A stretch of 64,000 nucleotides of DNA from Dietzia natronolimnaea (GTDB lineage Bacteria > Actinomycetota > Actinomycetes > Mycobacteriales > Mycobacteriaceae): NCBI RefSeq assembly GCF_002289575.1, contig NZ_NTGA01000004.1, positions 62,001-126,000 of the forward strand. Reading direction: 5' to 3'. This document shows, piece after piece, positions 1 through 7,610 of this stretch (the stretch's first letter is position 1; each line of letters begins with the position of its first letter). The position numbers and the translations under genes were made by a program. The notes beneath the pieces were generated by a model that worked only from the letters and a program-made list of their open reading frames with translations, did not search any database and had not been told where the DNA came from.

Positions 1-1122
1 ACGATCAAGCAGGTCGAGGTGGAGATCGCCGAGAAGGCGTGGGAAGACGGCGACATGGAGCCGGTGATCCCCTCCTTCCGTACCGGACAGTCGGTGGCGA
101 TCGTGGGGTCCGGACCCGCAGGGCTGGCGGCCGCACAGCAGCTCACCCGCGCCGGGCACTCGGTCACGGTCTTCGAGCGCGATGACCGCATCGGTGGTCT
201 CATGCGCTACGGGATCCCCGAGTTCAAGATGGAGAAGGAGATCATCGACCGTCGCCTCGCCCAGATGGAGGCGGAGGGCACGGTCTTCCGCCCCGGCGTC
301 AACGTGGGCAAGGACATCACCGCCTCGCAGCTGCGCGCCGAGTTCGACGCGGTCGTCCTCTGCGGCGGCGCGACCATGCGCCGAGACCTCCCGGTCCCGG
401 GACGGGAGCTCGACGGGATCCACCAGGCGATGGACTACCTGCCGCTGGCCAACAAGGCCGCTGTCGGCGATCCGGTCGTGGACGCCGACGGGCTGCCCGA
501 GATCCATGCACGCGACAAGCATGTGATCATCATCGGCGGTGGCGACACCGGCGCCGACTGTCTCGGGACGGCCACCCGCCAGGGCGCGAAGTCGGTCAAG
601 AGCTTCGAGATCATGCCCAAGCCTCCCGCGACCCGAGCCGCCTCGACCCCTTGGCCCGTCTACCCGCTGATGTTCCGGACGGCGTCGGCGCACGAGGAGA
701 ACGGCGAGCGGGTCTACAGTGTCTCGACCGCCGAGTTCCTCGGCGAGGGCGGCCATGTGACCGCGCTCAAGGGGTCCGAGGTGAAGATGGTCGACGGGCG
801 TTTCGAAGCGGTGCCCGGCACCGACTTCGAGTACCCGGCGGATCTCGTCCTGCTGGCGATGGGGTTCACGGGGGCGCAGAAGTCGGGGTTGTGCTCCGAC
901 CTCGGGGTGGATTTCAGCGACCGGGGCAATGTGGACCGGGATGAGAAGTACTCGACCAACGTCGACGGGGTGTTCGTCGCCGGCGACATGGGGCGCGGCC
1001 AGTCGCTGATCGTGTGGGCGATCGCCGAGGGGCGCGCCGCGGCGGCCTCGGTCGATCGCTTCCTGATGGGGGAGACGGCCCTGCCGTCTCCCGTGCGACC
1101 CACGGACGTCGCTCAGCGCTGA
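1..1122 (+). CDS. gltD: glutamate synthase small subunit, 5' truncated by the window edge
   Basis: Small (beta) subunit of NADPH glutamate synthase, passing electrons from NADPH to the large GltB subunit that makes glutamate from glutamine and 2-oxoglutarate. The frame is open from base 1 and gives 373 residues; the family is about 480, so roughly 105 N-terminal residues with the Fe-S cysteines lie outside the window. Visible are the FAD-binding VAIVGSGPAGLAAAQQL and the NADPH-binding VIIIGGGDTGADC, followed by the C-terminal VFVAGDMGRGQSLIVWAIAEG that closes the FAD site. In relatives gltB lies immediately upstream; it would be off the left edge here. Confidence 0.95.
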   Translation, partial: TIKQVEVEIAEKAWEDGDMEPVIPSFRTGQSVAIVGSGPAGLAAAQQLTRAGHSVTVFERDDRIGGLMRYGIPEFKMEKEIIDRRLAQMEAEGTVFRPGVNVGKDITASQLRAEFDAVVLCGGATMRRDLPVPGRELDGIHQAMDYLPLANKAAVGDPVVDADGLPEIHARDKHVIIIGGGDTGADCLGTATRQGAKSVKSFEIMPKPPATRAASTPWPVYPLMFRTASAHEENGERVYSVSTAEFLGEGGHVTALKGSEVKMVDGRFEAVPGTDFEYPADLVLLAMGFTGAQKSGLCSDLGVDFSDRGNVDRDEKYSTNVDGVFVAGDMGRGQSLIVWAIAEGRAAAASVDRFLMGETALPSPVRPTDVAQR

Positions 1123-1163
1123 CCAGGGGATGCGCGGTCGGGGCCGCACAGCGGGGTATCGTT

Positions 1164-1182
1164 TTGCCTTAATAGAACCTAA
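1164..1182. promoter_or_regulatory. possible DtxR/IdeR iron box
   Basis: A 19-bp stretch, TTGCCTTAATAGAACCTAA, matches the DtxR/IdeR consensus TTAGGTTAGGCTAACCTAA at 12 of 19 positions, with one perfect half (AACCTAA) and one poor half. It lies 54 bp upstream of the ATG at 1236 in a locally AT-rich patch. The match is only moderate and no iron function is evident in the gene downstream, so this is a candidate site. Confidence 0.35.
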
Positions 1183-1235
1183 GATGTGAGGCACTTCGCT
1201 CCAGGCCGCCCCGGCCGCCGTCACGGAAGGCATAC

Positions 1236-1619
1236 ATGGTCCGCCGTCGCCCTGCCGCCGTGTCCGGTGCCGTGTTCCTCCCACTGGTCGCCGCCTTTCT
1301 CGTGGCGCTGGGCCTGTCGCTGGTCATGGTCGGCGGTCCCGTGGCCTCCGCACAGGGGACCGGCTCCGGCGCGCGCGTCGAGGTGACCGATCTGCCCGTG
1401 CTCAGCGAACTCCCGCCCCTCCCGGTGGAAGGGGATTCACCGGCGCCGGAGGATGAGTCGGACTCGTCCCCTCTGGGGATCTCCGGCGTACAGACCGTGG
1501 CGCTGGGTCTGGCCGCCGCAGTGCTCGTCGCCGGCGGGATGGGCCTGGCCCTGGTGACGCGGCGCGGCCGAGTGGTGCTGCCGGAGGAGCAGGCCCCGCC
1601 CACCGGTCCTGCCCCGTGA
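1236..1619 (+). CDS. small secreted, C-terminally membrane-anchored protein
   Basis: Unrecognised 127-residue protein. Residues 8-35 form a signal peptide (hydrophobic core, likely cleavage after VASAQ). A Pro/Glu/Asp-rich linker follows (about 40-85), then one membrane segment at about 90-110 and a short basic tail starting TRRGR, so the middle faces outside. The ATG at 1236 follows the ribosome site GGAAGG at 1225-1230. Possible iron box upstream at 1164-1182. The function is unknown; it could be a small surface protein or a sortase-independent anchored peptide. Confidence 0.7.
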   Translation: MVRRRPAAVSGAVFLPLVAAFLVALGLSLVMVGGPVASAQGTGSGARVEVTDLPVLSELPPLPVEGDSPAPEDESDSSPLGISGVQTVALGLAAAVLVAGGMGLALVTRRGRVVLPEEQAPPTGPAP

Positions 1620-1644
1620 CGGCGGGGCCGATAGGCTCGGCGGT

Positions 1645-1944
1645 ATGAGTCGCCATATCGCAGGACGGGGACGGACCTCGCGGGTGACACCTCCGGCCGG
1701 TCCGCCAGTGGACGACGTCGAGTGTGATCTGAGCAGCAAGCTCACCCTGGGCCAGTTCCTCAAACTGGCGTCCCTGCTCGACTCCGGAGCGGAGGCCAAG
1801 GACGCTGTCGCGTCCGGCGCGGTCACCGTCAACGGGGACGTCGACGAGCGTCGGGGTCGAGGGCTGGTCGATGGCGACGTGGTGGCGTACGGGGCTCGAG
1901 CGGCCCGCGTGGTCGCCCGTGACGGACAGGGGAGAGACCAGTGA
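1645..1944 (+). CDS. S4-domain RNA-binding protein
   Basis: A 99-residue protein whose residues 30-90 form a YbcJ/YaaA-type S4 domain: LTLGQFLKLASLLDSGAEAK followed by the turn AVTVNGDVDERRGRGL and DGDVV. Such small S4 proteins bind structured RNA, often ribosomal; the exact target is unknown. The start is ATG 1645, seven bases after TAGGCT (1632-1637) with no Shine-Dalgarno, suggesting a leaderless mRNA. The stop overlaps the next start by 4 bp (GTGA), so the two genes are probably translationally coupled. Confidence 0.85.
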   Translation: MSRHIAGRGRTSRVTPPAGPPVDDVECDLSSKLTLGQFLKLASLLDSGAEAKDAVASGAVTVNGDVDERRGRGLVDGDVVAYGARAARVVARDGQGRDQ

Positions 1945-2495
1945 CCGAGATGACGTCCGGTGCCGCGCCGGCCCCGGTGGTGTTGCACGACGACGACCCC
2001 GGGGCCCGCCGCTACGCGGGGTGGTTGGCGGAGGAGTTCGAGACCCGTAGCACCCATTACGATTCAGTGGACCCCGCCGAGCTCGTGGTGGCCGGGACGG
2101 TCGTGCTCGTGACGGGCATGCGTCCTGGCGGTGGTCTGGGTGGGTCGGGGTTCATCAAGGACAATTGGGAGGCTCTGGTGGAGGCCGGTCGACGGGTCGC
2201 CGTCGTCATGGTGGGTCCCACCCCGGTCACCGATGACGCCCGGATCGACCTGATGTCCAGCGAGTTCTCCGCCGACCAGCTCCGCGCCCTCAAGTTGTTC
2301 CAGTTGCGCGGCGTGGTGACCCCTGACCAACTCGGATTCCGCCAGCGTCTGGGGGTCAAGACTGCGCTGGCGGCGCTGCGCCGGAAGGCGGACCGCACCC
2401 CCGAGGAGGAGTCGATGCTCGAACTGGGCGGGCTGGACCTCACGGACCGCCTGACTCTCGGTCCGCTCCTGCGGTGGATCAGACGCGAGGCGTGA
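1941..2495 (+). CDS. flavodoxin-domain-like protein of unknown function
   Basis: A 184-residue cytoplasmic protein starting at a GTG overlapping the S4 gene stop by 4 bp. The pattern of beta strands and helices (TVVLVTGMRPGG near 55-66, RRVAVVMVG near 90-100, KLFQLRGVVTPDQLG near 125-140) resembles the flavodoxin-like fold of HemG/menaquinone-dependent protoporphyrinogen oxidase relatives, but the N-terminal phosphate-binding loop typical of flavodoxins is not obvious. Flavin binding is therefore uncertain. Function inferred only from fold-like spacing; coupling to an S4 RNA-binding gene gives no clear pathway. Confidence 0.55.
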   Translation: MTEMTSGAAPAPVVLHDDDPGARRYAGWLAEEFETRSTHYDSVDPAELVVAGTVVLVTGMRPGGGLGGSGFIKDNWEALVEAGRRVAVVMVGPTPVTDDARIDLMSSEFSADQLRALKLFQLRGVVTPDQLGFRQRLGVKTALAALRRKADRTPEEESMLELGGLDLTDRLTLGPLLRWIRREA

Positions 2496-2592
2496 ACCGC
2501 CAGGGCGCCCGACGCTCGCATTGTGATACCCGTTACACTTCGTGAGTACGCCCCCACGCCCGGGTGGGGTGCCTACCCGGAGGTTCCCTGAC

Positions 2593-2976
2593 ATGCGCAC
2601 CACCATGATCGCCGCGGCCTCGTCCGCCCTGATGACGGCCGCCCTGGTCGTCGGCGCCGGATCGGCGGCGGCGGCGCCGGATGAACCGACGGAGCCGTTC
2701 TGCGTGTGGATCCAGACGCAGAACGGCCTGCGCTGCATGTCGGTCGATCCGGCGACCATCGACGCGCTGGGGAGCCTGGGCTACGGCTCGTTCGGCACCG
2801 GTTCGCTGATGGACCTGCTGTCGACGATCATCAACACCGGTTCTGTCGTCCTGTCCGTGGACGTGCCCAACTCGACCGGCTCGTACGCGCCCGGGTCGCT
2901 GGGCAGCTACGGTCCGGAGGCCTCGATCGGCGAGCTCGCCGTCGGCTCCATCGGGTCCCTCGCGGGGGCGTCCTAG
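2593..2976 (+). CDS. small secreted GSLG-rich protein
   Basis: A 127-residue exported protein. I chose ATG 2593 because CGGAGG lies at 2578-2583 and the reading begins directly with a signal peptide (MRTTMIAAASSAL, cleavage near AAAAP); an upstream GTG at 2542 in frame would give a non-signal extension. The mature part has two cysteines (FCVW and LRCM, about residues 34 and 44) that could form a disulphide, then a low-complexity tail of Gly-Ser-Leu-Gly/Tyr repeats (GSLGYGSFGTGS, GSLGSYG). It resembles the proteins at 6446 and 14447 in composition; function unknown. Confidence 0.75.
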   Translation: MRTTMIAAASSALMTAALVVGAGSAAAAPDEPTEPFCVWIQTQNGLRCMSVDPATIDALGSLGYGSFGTGSLMDLLSTIINTGSVVLSVDVPNSTGSYAPGSLGSYGPEASIGELAVGSIGSLAGAS

Positions 2977-2992
2977 TGGCGGTCGGTGCGGG

Positions 2993-3475
2993 TCAGCGCA
3001 CCACGATCCCGTCGGAATCCGCGTAGAGCATCTCGCCGGGGACGAACTCGACCCCGCCGAAGCTCACCGTCACGTCGCGATCCCCGGCTCCGGTCTTCGA
3101 CGATTTCCGCGGATTGGTCCCGAGGGCCTTGCACCCGAAGTCCATCCCACCGATGACCGCCGAGTCGCGGATCGCCCCGTGCACCACCACCCCGGCCCAG
3201 CCGTTGGACCGTCCGAGCTCGGCGATGAGGTCTCCGACGAGTGCGGTGTGCACGCTGGCGTCACCGTCGATCACCAGAACCCGGCCGTGTCCGGGTTCGC
3301 CCAGGACACTCTTGAGCAGTGCGTTGTCCTGGAAGCACCGGACGGTGGAGATCGGCCCGAAGAACTCGGTGCGCCCACCGAGGTCGAGGAACTGGGTGTC
3401 GCAACTCCGCACACCCTCCCCGATCTCGTCGACGAGGTCGGCGGTGGGGACGAATCCGCTGGGGGTGTCGGTCAT
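2993..3475 (-). CDS. rraA: RraA family protein (HMG-aldolase / RNase E regulator fold)
   Basis: A 160-residue protein, the usual length for RraA. The family binds and inhibits RNase E in E. coli, while most relatives are class II 4-hydroxy-4-methyl-2-oxoglutarate aldolases/oxaloacetate decarboxylases. The substrate/metal signature is present: [20 protein letters not shown] followed by AIRD (about residues 80-103), with G-D and R-D at the expected spacing. It is transcribed away from the allantoinase-like gene at 3610. Which of the two roles applies cannot be told from sequence; I lean to aldolase activity. Confidence 0.9.
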   Translation of the reverse strand: MTDTPSGFVPTADLVDEIGEGVRSCDTQFLDLGGRTEFFGPISTVRCFQDNALLKSVLGEPGHGRVLVIDGDASVHTALVGDLIAELGRSNGWAGVVVHGAIRDSAVIGGMDFGCKALGTNPRKSSKTGAGDRDVTVSFGGVEFVPGEMLYADSDGIVVR

Positions 3476-3609
3476 GGCTGGCCCTCCTGGTCTCGTGTCG
3501 AGTTCCCTTCACGCTATCCCGCGACCACGGCCCGGGAGACCTCGGCCGTGGGGGACAATGGCACCTGACGGTGTCACCGAGATCCCCCGAGACGGAGGAG
3601 GACCGATTC

Positions 3610-4776
3610 GTGGCCAAGTACGAACTCCTGATCCACGCCCGCCGCGCCGTGGTCGACGGACGCATCCAGCAGGCCGCTGTGACGGTGGACGGAGGGGTGA
3701 TCTCCTCCGTGCGCACGGGGTCCGAGGCTCGCGACGTCGGGTTGGCGGGTGACCACACCGTCGATCTCGGCGACGACGTCGTGCTGATGCCCGGTCTGGT
3801 CGACCCTCATGTGAGCACCGAGGACGTCGCGGTGGGGACCCGCTCGGCCGCCCTCGGGGGGATCACCTCGGTGGTCGACTACGGCACGAACGGCGACCCG
3901 GCGGCCACCACCGTGGAGCAGGTCGACCGCTGGCACGAGGCCGTGGCCGGGGAGTCCTTCGTCGACGTGGGGTTGTGGGGTGCCGCGGTGCCCGACAACC
4001 TGGGTCGGCTCGGCGCCCTGCTGGACAGGGGGGTCTTCGGCATCTCCGCGGTGGCGGAGGGCAAGGGTGTCGCGGGGGCCCCAACTCTGACCGGCCGGGA
4101 GCTGGTGGCGGCAGCGGAAGAGGTGGCCGGTCACGGCGGCCTGTTCGCGGCGGATGCCGGCATCGGGGACCTTACCGCCCTGCTGGACGTCTGTCGCGGG
4201 ACCGGCGGCAGCCTGCATCTGCGGTCCGTCGCCGACCCCGAGGAGGTGCCGATCCTGCGCGCGGCGAAGTCGGAGGGCCTTCGGGTCACCGCCTCCACCA
4301 GCCCGCACCTGCTCGCCCTGGTCTCCGAGGTCACCCACGGCGGGGCCGCCGCCGCCGAGCTGGACCCCCCGATCCGGGACGCCGCCAGCCGCGAACTTCT
4401 CTGGGACGCACTGCGCGACGGCACGATCGACGCGATCGCCTCCGCCCGGCTCGGGCTGTCGGTCGTGTGGACGGAAGCACGGCGGAGGGGGTGCGATCTC
4501 GCGGACGTGGCGTGCTGGATGTCCGGGAGGACGGCCGCGATCGTCGGACTCAAGGACCGGGGTGAGATCCGGACGGGTCTGCGGGCCGACTTCACGGCCG
4601 TCGCCGACGACGAGGCGTTCGTCGTCCTCCCCGGGGCCCGCGAGCTCGGATCGACCGACTCGGTGTACGCCCAGAGGGCACTGGCGGGAGTGGTGCGCTG
4701 GACCATGACCGACGGTCGCGTCGTCGATCCCCGATCCCTCGCCAGGGGCGCCGTCCTGTCCCGGCGCGGCACATGA
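3610..4776 (+). CDS. allantoinase/dihydroorotase-like protein lacking metal ligands (probable pseudoenzyme)
   Basis: A 388-residue protein with the overall layout of allantoinase: N-terminal beta domain, then VLMPGLVDPHV, the barrel segment SAALGGITSVVDYG, SPHLLAL...LDPPIRD and C-terminal GEIRTGLRADFTAV. Yet the metal ligands are absent: the D-x-H-x-H motif reads DPHVS, the carboxylated-lysine region reads FGISAVAEG, VHCE is replaced by FAADA, the HVSS histidine by RSVAD, and the aspartate of SDHSP by SARLG. Known amidohydrolase chemistry would not work, so a non-catalytic or changed role is inferred. Start GTG 3610 follows GGAGGAGG at 3595-3602. The stop overlaps cls by 4 bp. Confidence 0.8.
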   Translation: MAKYELLIHARRAVVDGRIQQAAVTVDGGVISSVRTGSEARDVGLAGDHTVDLGDDVVLMPGLVDPHVSTEDVAVGTRSAALGGITSVVDYGTNGDPAATTVEQVDRWHEAVAGESFVDVGLWGAAVPDNLGRLGALLDRGVFGISAVAEGKGVAGAPTLTGRELVAAAEEVAGHGGLFAADAGIGDLTALLDVCRGTGGSLHLRSVADPEEVPILRAAKSEGLRVTASTSPHLLALVSEVTHGGAAAAELDPPIRDAASRELLWDALRDGTIDAIASARLGLSVVWTEARRRGCDLADVACWMSGRTAAIVGLKDRGEIRTGLRADFTAVADDEAFVVLPGARELGSTDSVYAQRALAGVVRWTMTDGRVVDPRSLARGAVLSRRGT

Positions 4777-6293
4777 ACCCCGTAGTCGAGGGACTGGCCT
4801 TCCTCCCGTTCCCGGCTGGTGTGACCTCGGCCCTGCTCATCACCGAGTACGCGCTGAAGATCCTGGCCCTGGGGATGGTCCCGGAAAACCGGCAACCGGC
4901 GTCCTCGCAGGCCTGGCTGCTGGTGATCCTGTTCATCCCGATTGTCGGGGTGCCGTTGTTCCTGCTGCTGGGCAACCCGTACATCACCGGGCGACGACAC
5001 ATCATCCAGGCGGAGGCCAACAGGCTCTACGAGGAGGCCCTCGAGGACCAGCCGACGGTCCCGGACGCGGTGCGGGTGGATCCCGGTGTGCGGACCATCC
5101 TCGAGATGAACCGCACGCTCACCTCGATCCCCTGCATGTCAGGTGATTTCGTGGCGCTGCACTCGGACTACTCCGCGTCGCTGGCGGCGATGACGGCGGC
5201 GGTGCGGTCCGCTCGTGACCACGTGCACATCGAGTTCTACGCCCAGTCCTGGGACGACGAGACCGACGAGTTCTTCGCCGCCGCCGTCGAGGCCGCGGAG
5301 CGGGGGGTGGCGGTCCGGGTGCTGGTCGATCACCTCGGTTCGCTGAGGTACCGGGGATTCGCGCTGCTCCGCCGGCGTCTGCGCCGCACGCCGGTCGAGG
5401 TCCACCTCATGCTGCCGATCAACCCGTTCGTGGGCAGGTTCCGACGGCCTGACCTGCGGAACCACCGTAAGATGCTCATCGTCGACGGAGACCGCGGATT
5501 CATCGGCTCCCAGAACCTCATCGCCCGGAACTACGGCAGTCCCCGCAACGCCCGGTTGGGCCGGGAGTGGGTGGACCTCATGATGGAGGTCCGGGGGGAG
5601 ATCGTCCGCGCGATGGACGGGGTCTTCCTCGTGGACTGGTACTCCGAGTGCGGGGAGGTCATCGGCACCCTCGAGGAACTGTCCCGGGGACTACCGGTGG
5701 CGGCCGGACGTCTTGCGGGCGACCCGACCGCCGGCGACCCGGTCAGCGCCTTCCAGCTCGTCCCGTCCGGGCCCGGATACCGCACGCAACCCAACCTGCG
5801 CATGTTCACCCAGCTCATCGGTCAGGCCGAGCATCGGATCAGGATCGTCAGTCCGTACTTCGTCCCGGACGAGGCGCTGCTCCACGCCGTGACGTCGGCG
5901 GCATTCCGGGGTGTCGACGTGGAATTGTTCGTTCCCGAACACGCCGACCAGTTCCTGGTCCACCACGCCCAGCGGTCCTACTTCCGTGCGCTGCTCGAGG
6001 CCGGGGTCCGGATTAACAGGTTTCGCTCGCCCGCGGTGTTGCACACCAAGATGCTGCTTATCGACGATTTCACCGGGGTGGTGGGGTCGAGCAACATGGA
6101 CCAGCGGTCGTTCAACCTGAACTTCGAGATCAGCCTGCTGGTCCTCGGCGGAGAGGCGGTGGCCGAGATGAACGAGGCGGTGGACGCCTACCTCGAGGAC
6201 AGCACTCCTCTCGACCTGGAGACCTGGCAGCGCCGACCCTGGCCGGGGCGCTACGTGGACAACGTCGCGCGACTGAGTTCGGCGCTCCAGTAG
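4773..6293 (+). CDS. cls: cardiolipin synthase, phospholipase D family
   Basis: A 506-residue membrane enzyme that joins two phosphatidylglycerols (or a CDP-diacylglycerol relative) into cardiolipin. Two N-terminal membrane segments (about 12-34 and 46-68) form the PLDc_N region, ending GNPYITGRRH. Two HKD motifs follow: NHRKMLIVDGDRGFIGSQN at about residue 231 and HTKMLLIDDFTGVVGSSN at about 424; both catalytic His and Lys are intact. ATG 4773 overlaps the preceding stop as ATGA, implying coupled translation with the allantoinase-like gene, an unexpected partner. Confidence 0.95.
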   Translation: MNPVVEGLAFLPFPAGVTSALLITEYALKILALGMVPENRQPASSQAWLLVILFIPIVGVPLFLLLGNPYITGRRHIIQAEANRLYEEALEDQPTVPDAVRVDPGVRTILEMNRTLTSIPCMSGDFVALHSDYSASLAAMTAAVRSARDHVHIEFYAQSWDDETDEFFAAAVEAAERGVAVRVLVDHLGSLRYRGFALLRRRLRRTPVEVHLMLPINPFVGRFRRPDLRNHRKMLIVDGDRGFIGSQNLIARNYGSPRNARLGREWVDLMMEVRGEIVRAMDGVFLVDWYSECGEVIGTLEELSRGLPVAAGRLAGDPTAGDPVSAFQLVPSGPGYRTQPNLRMFTQLIGQAEHRIRIVSPYFVPDEALLHAVTSAAFRGVDVELFVPEHADQFLVHHAQRSYFRALLEAGVRINRFRSPAVLHTKMLLIDDFTGVVGSSNMDQRSFNLNFEISLLVLGGEAVAEMNEAVDAYLEDSTPLDLETWQRRPWPGRYVDNVARLSSALQ

Positions 6294-6445
6294 ACCTGGT
6301 GACCGTCCGGTCGCACGCTCGCCCCGGGTGTCTCCGCCTGGGCGGCCGGCCCCGCGAGGCACCCGGCCCAGGGGACCGGCCCTGTAGTAGTACGCTTTGC
6401 GTGCGTGGGCCGAAGGGCCCTGTTCGTGACGAGAGGCCAGCACAC

Positions 6446-7522
6446 ATGCCCCAGAACAGTGTTTCCGGACTCCGGGCACGGCGCATCGGCGCGGTCGTCG
6501 CCGCGACCGCACTGGCGTCCGTCGGGATCCCGGCCACGGCCCTGGGGCAGGAGACCTCGGGTTCCGATTCCTCGGTGCCCACCCAGACCGGCAACAGCAG
6601 CGTCGACGGCCTCATCGGATTGATCCCCGACGAGATCGTGATCGGGAACCCCGGCGTCGGGGCGGGATCCGAGGGGCTACGGGATCTCGGGAGCGGCATC
6701 GTGCCGGACACCGCACTGTCCGTGGGGCAGGTCCTGGGATCTGTGGCGCCCCTCGAGGCGCTAGGGTCGGCGGGCGGGTCCGCGGCCGCCTCCGTGGCGT
6801 CCTCGGGCAGTCTGCCCGGTTCGGTGTACGTGAATCCGACCGGATCGCTCGGGTCGGGCACCATCGGACTCGGATCGCTGTCCATACCCGAGTACCTCTT
6901 CCCGGTCCTGAGCGTGCAGCTGGCCGGCGGGTACTTCGCCGCAATGGCCGAGCGCCAGGAGGCCGGAGAGCTCTATCCGCACGAGCTGTCGTTCTGGCAC
7001 GACGTGGTGCTGGGGTCGGCCGAGGCGGGCGGTGTCCTGGAGGACGCCGCGGCCGAGGCCGGGACCGAGCTGCCCGGCGGACTGGCCGGGAGCATCGACG
7101 CCGTCCAGCGCTCCGCGCTGCAGGATCCCGTCGAGGAGAACGAGCGGCGACGGGCCATCGCCGAGGCCGCCGCGGAGGCGGAGGCAACCGACGGTGGCCA
7201 GGCCACTGATCAGGCGGGGGACGGCGACGAGGCTGTGGCCGACGACGAGGCTGTGGCCGAGGGGCTCACCGACGGCCGGGAACCCGCCGCGGGTATGCCC
7301 CCGTTGACCGACGCAGCAGTGATGGCCGAGCCCACGATCCACCACCACGCGGCGGGGGTCGCCCGGGTTTCGGGGGACCAGGCCCCGGGTGCCGGACCTC
7401 AGGCCGAGGGCCCTGCGACTCTGGCCGCCACCGGCGCCGAGACGACGGCGATCGCCGGCCTGGCGACGGTGAGCCTGCTCGTGGGCGCGCTGTTGCTGGC
7501 GGGGTCGAGGCGCCGCGGCTGA
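6446..7522 (+). CDS. large secreted protein with LAATG sorting-like C-terminus
   Basis: A 358-residue exported protein. ATG 6446 follows GAGAGG at 6431-6436 and opens a signal peptide (RRIGAVVAATALASVG, cleavage near ALGQE). The mature N-terminal half is Gly/Ser-rich (GSVYVNPTGSLGSGTIGLGS), a central part near 150-215 looks globular (SVQLAGGYFAAMAERQEAGEL, HELSFWHDVV), and an acidic Ala/Glu-rich stretch covers about 220-275. It ends with LAATG, a hydrophobic segment and SRRRG, the layout of a cell-wall sorting signal; LAXTG is recognised by class E sortases. No sortase gene is in the window. Function unknown; related in composition to 2593 and 14447. Confidence 0.75.
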   Translation: MPQNSVSGLRARRIGAVVAATALASVGIPATALGQETSGSDSSVPTQTGNSSVDGLIGLIPDEIVIGNPGVGAGSEGLRDLGSGIVPDTALSVGQVLGSVAPLEALGSAGGSAAASVASSGSLPGSVYVNPTGSLGSGTIGLGSLSIPEYLFPVLSVQLAGGYFAAMAERQEAGELYPHELSFWHDVVLGSAEAGGVLEDAAAEAGTELPGGLAGSIDAVQRSALQDPVEENERRRAIAEAAAEAEATDGGQATDQAGDGDEAVADDEAVAEGLTDGREPAAGMPPLTDAAVMAEPTIHHHAAGVARVSGDQAPGAGPQAEGPATLAATGAETTAIAGLATVSLLVGALLLAGSRRRG

Positions 7523-7590
7523 GCCGCGAGATCGGACCTGCGGCTGAGCCGCGAGATCGGACCTGCGGCTGAGCCGCGAGTTCGGTCCGG
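7516..7590. repeat. 25-bp tandem repeat, three copies, with palindromic core
   Basis: Three consecutive 25-bp units begin at 7516, 7541 and 7566; the first two are identical and the third differs at three positions. Each contains GCGGCTGAGCCGC, which can fold as a short GC hairpin. The first unit includes the stop codon of the LAATG protein, so the array lies in its 3' untranslated region and between two convergent genes, where it may end transcription. Confidence 0.85.
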
Positions 7591-7610
7591 TGGTGGTTCT
7601 CAGCCCCTCG

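Noticed and set aside
7516-7590. CRISPR or attachment-site repeats after the LAATG protein
   Set aside because: The units are directly contiguous, no spacer exists and no integrase or cas gene is near.
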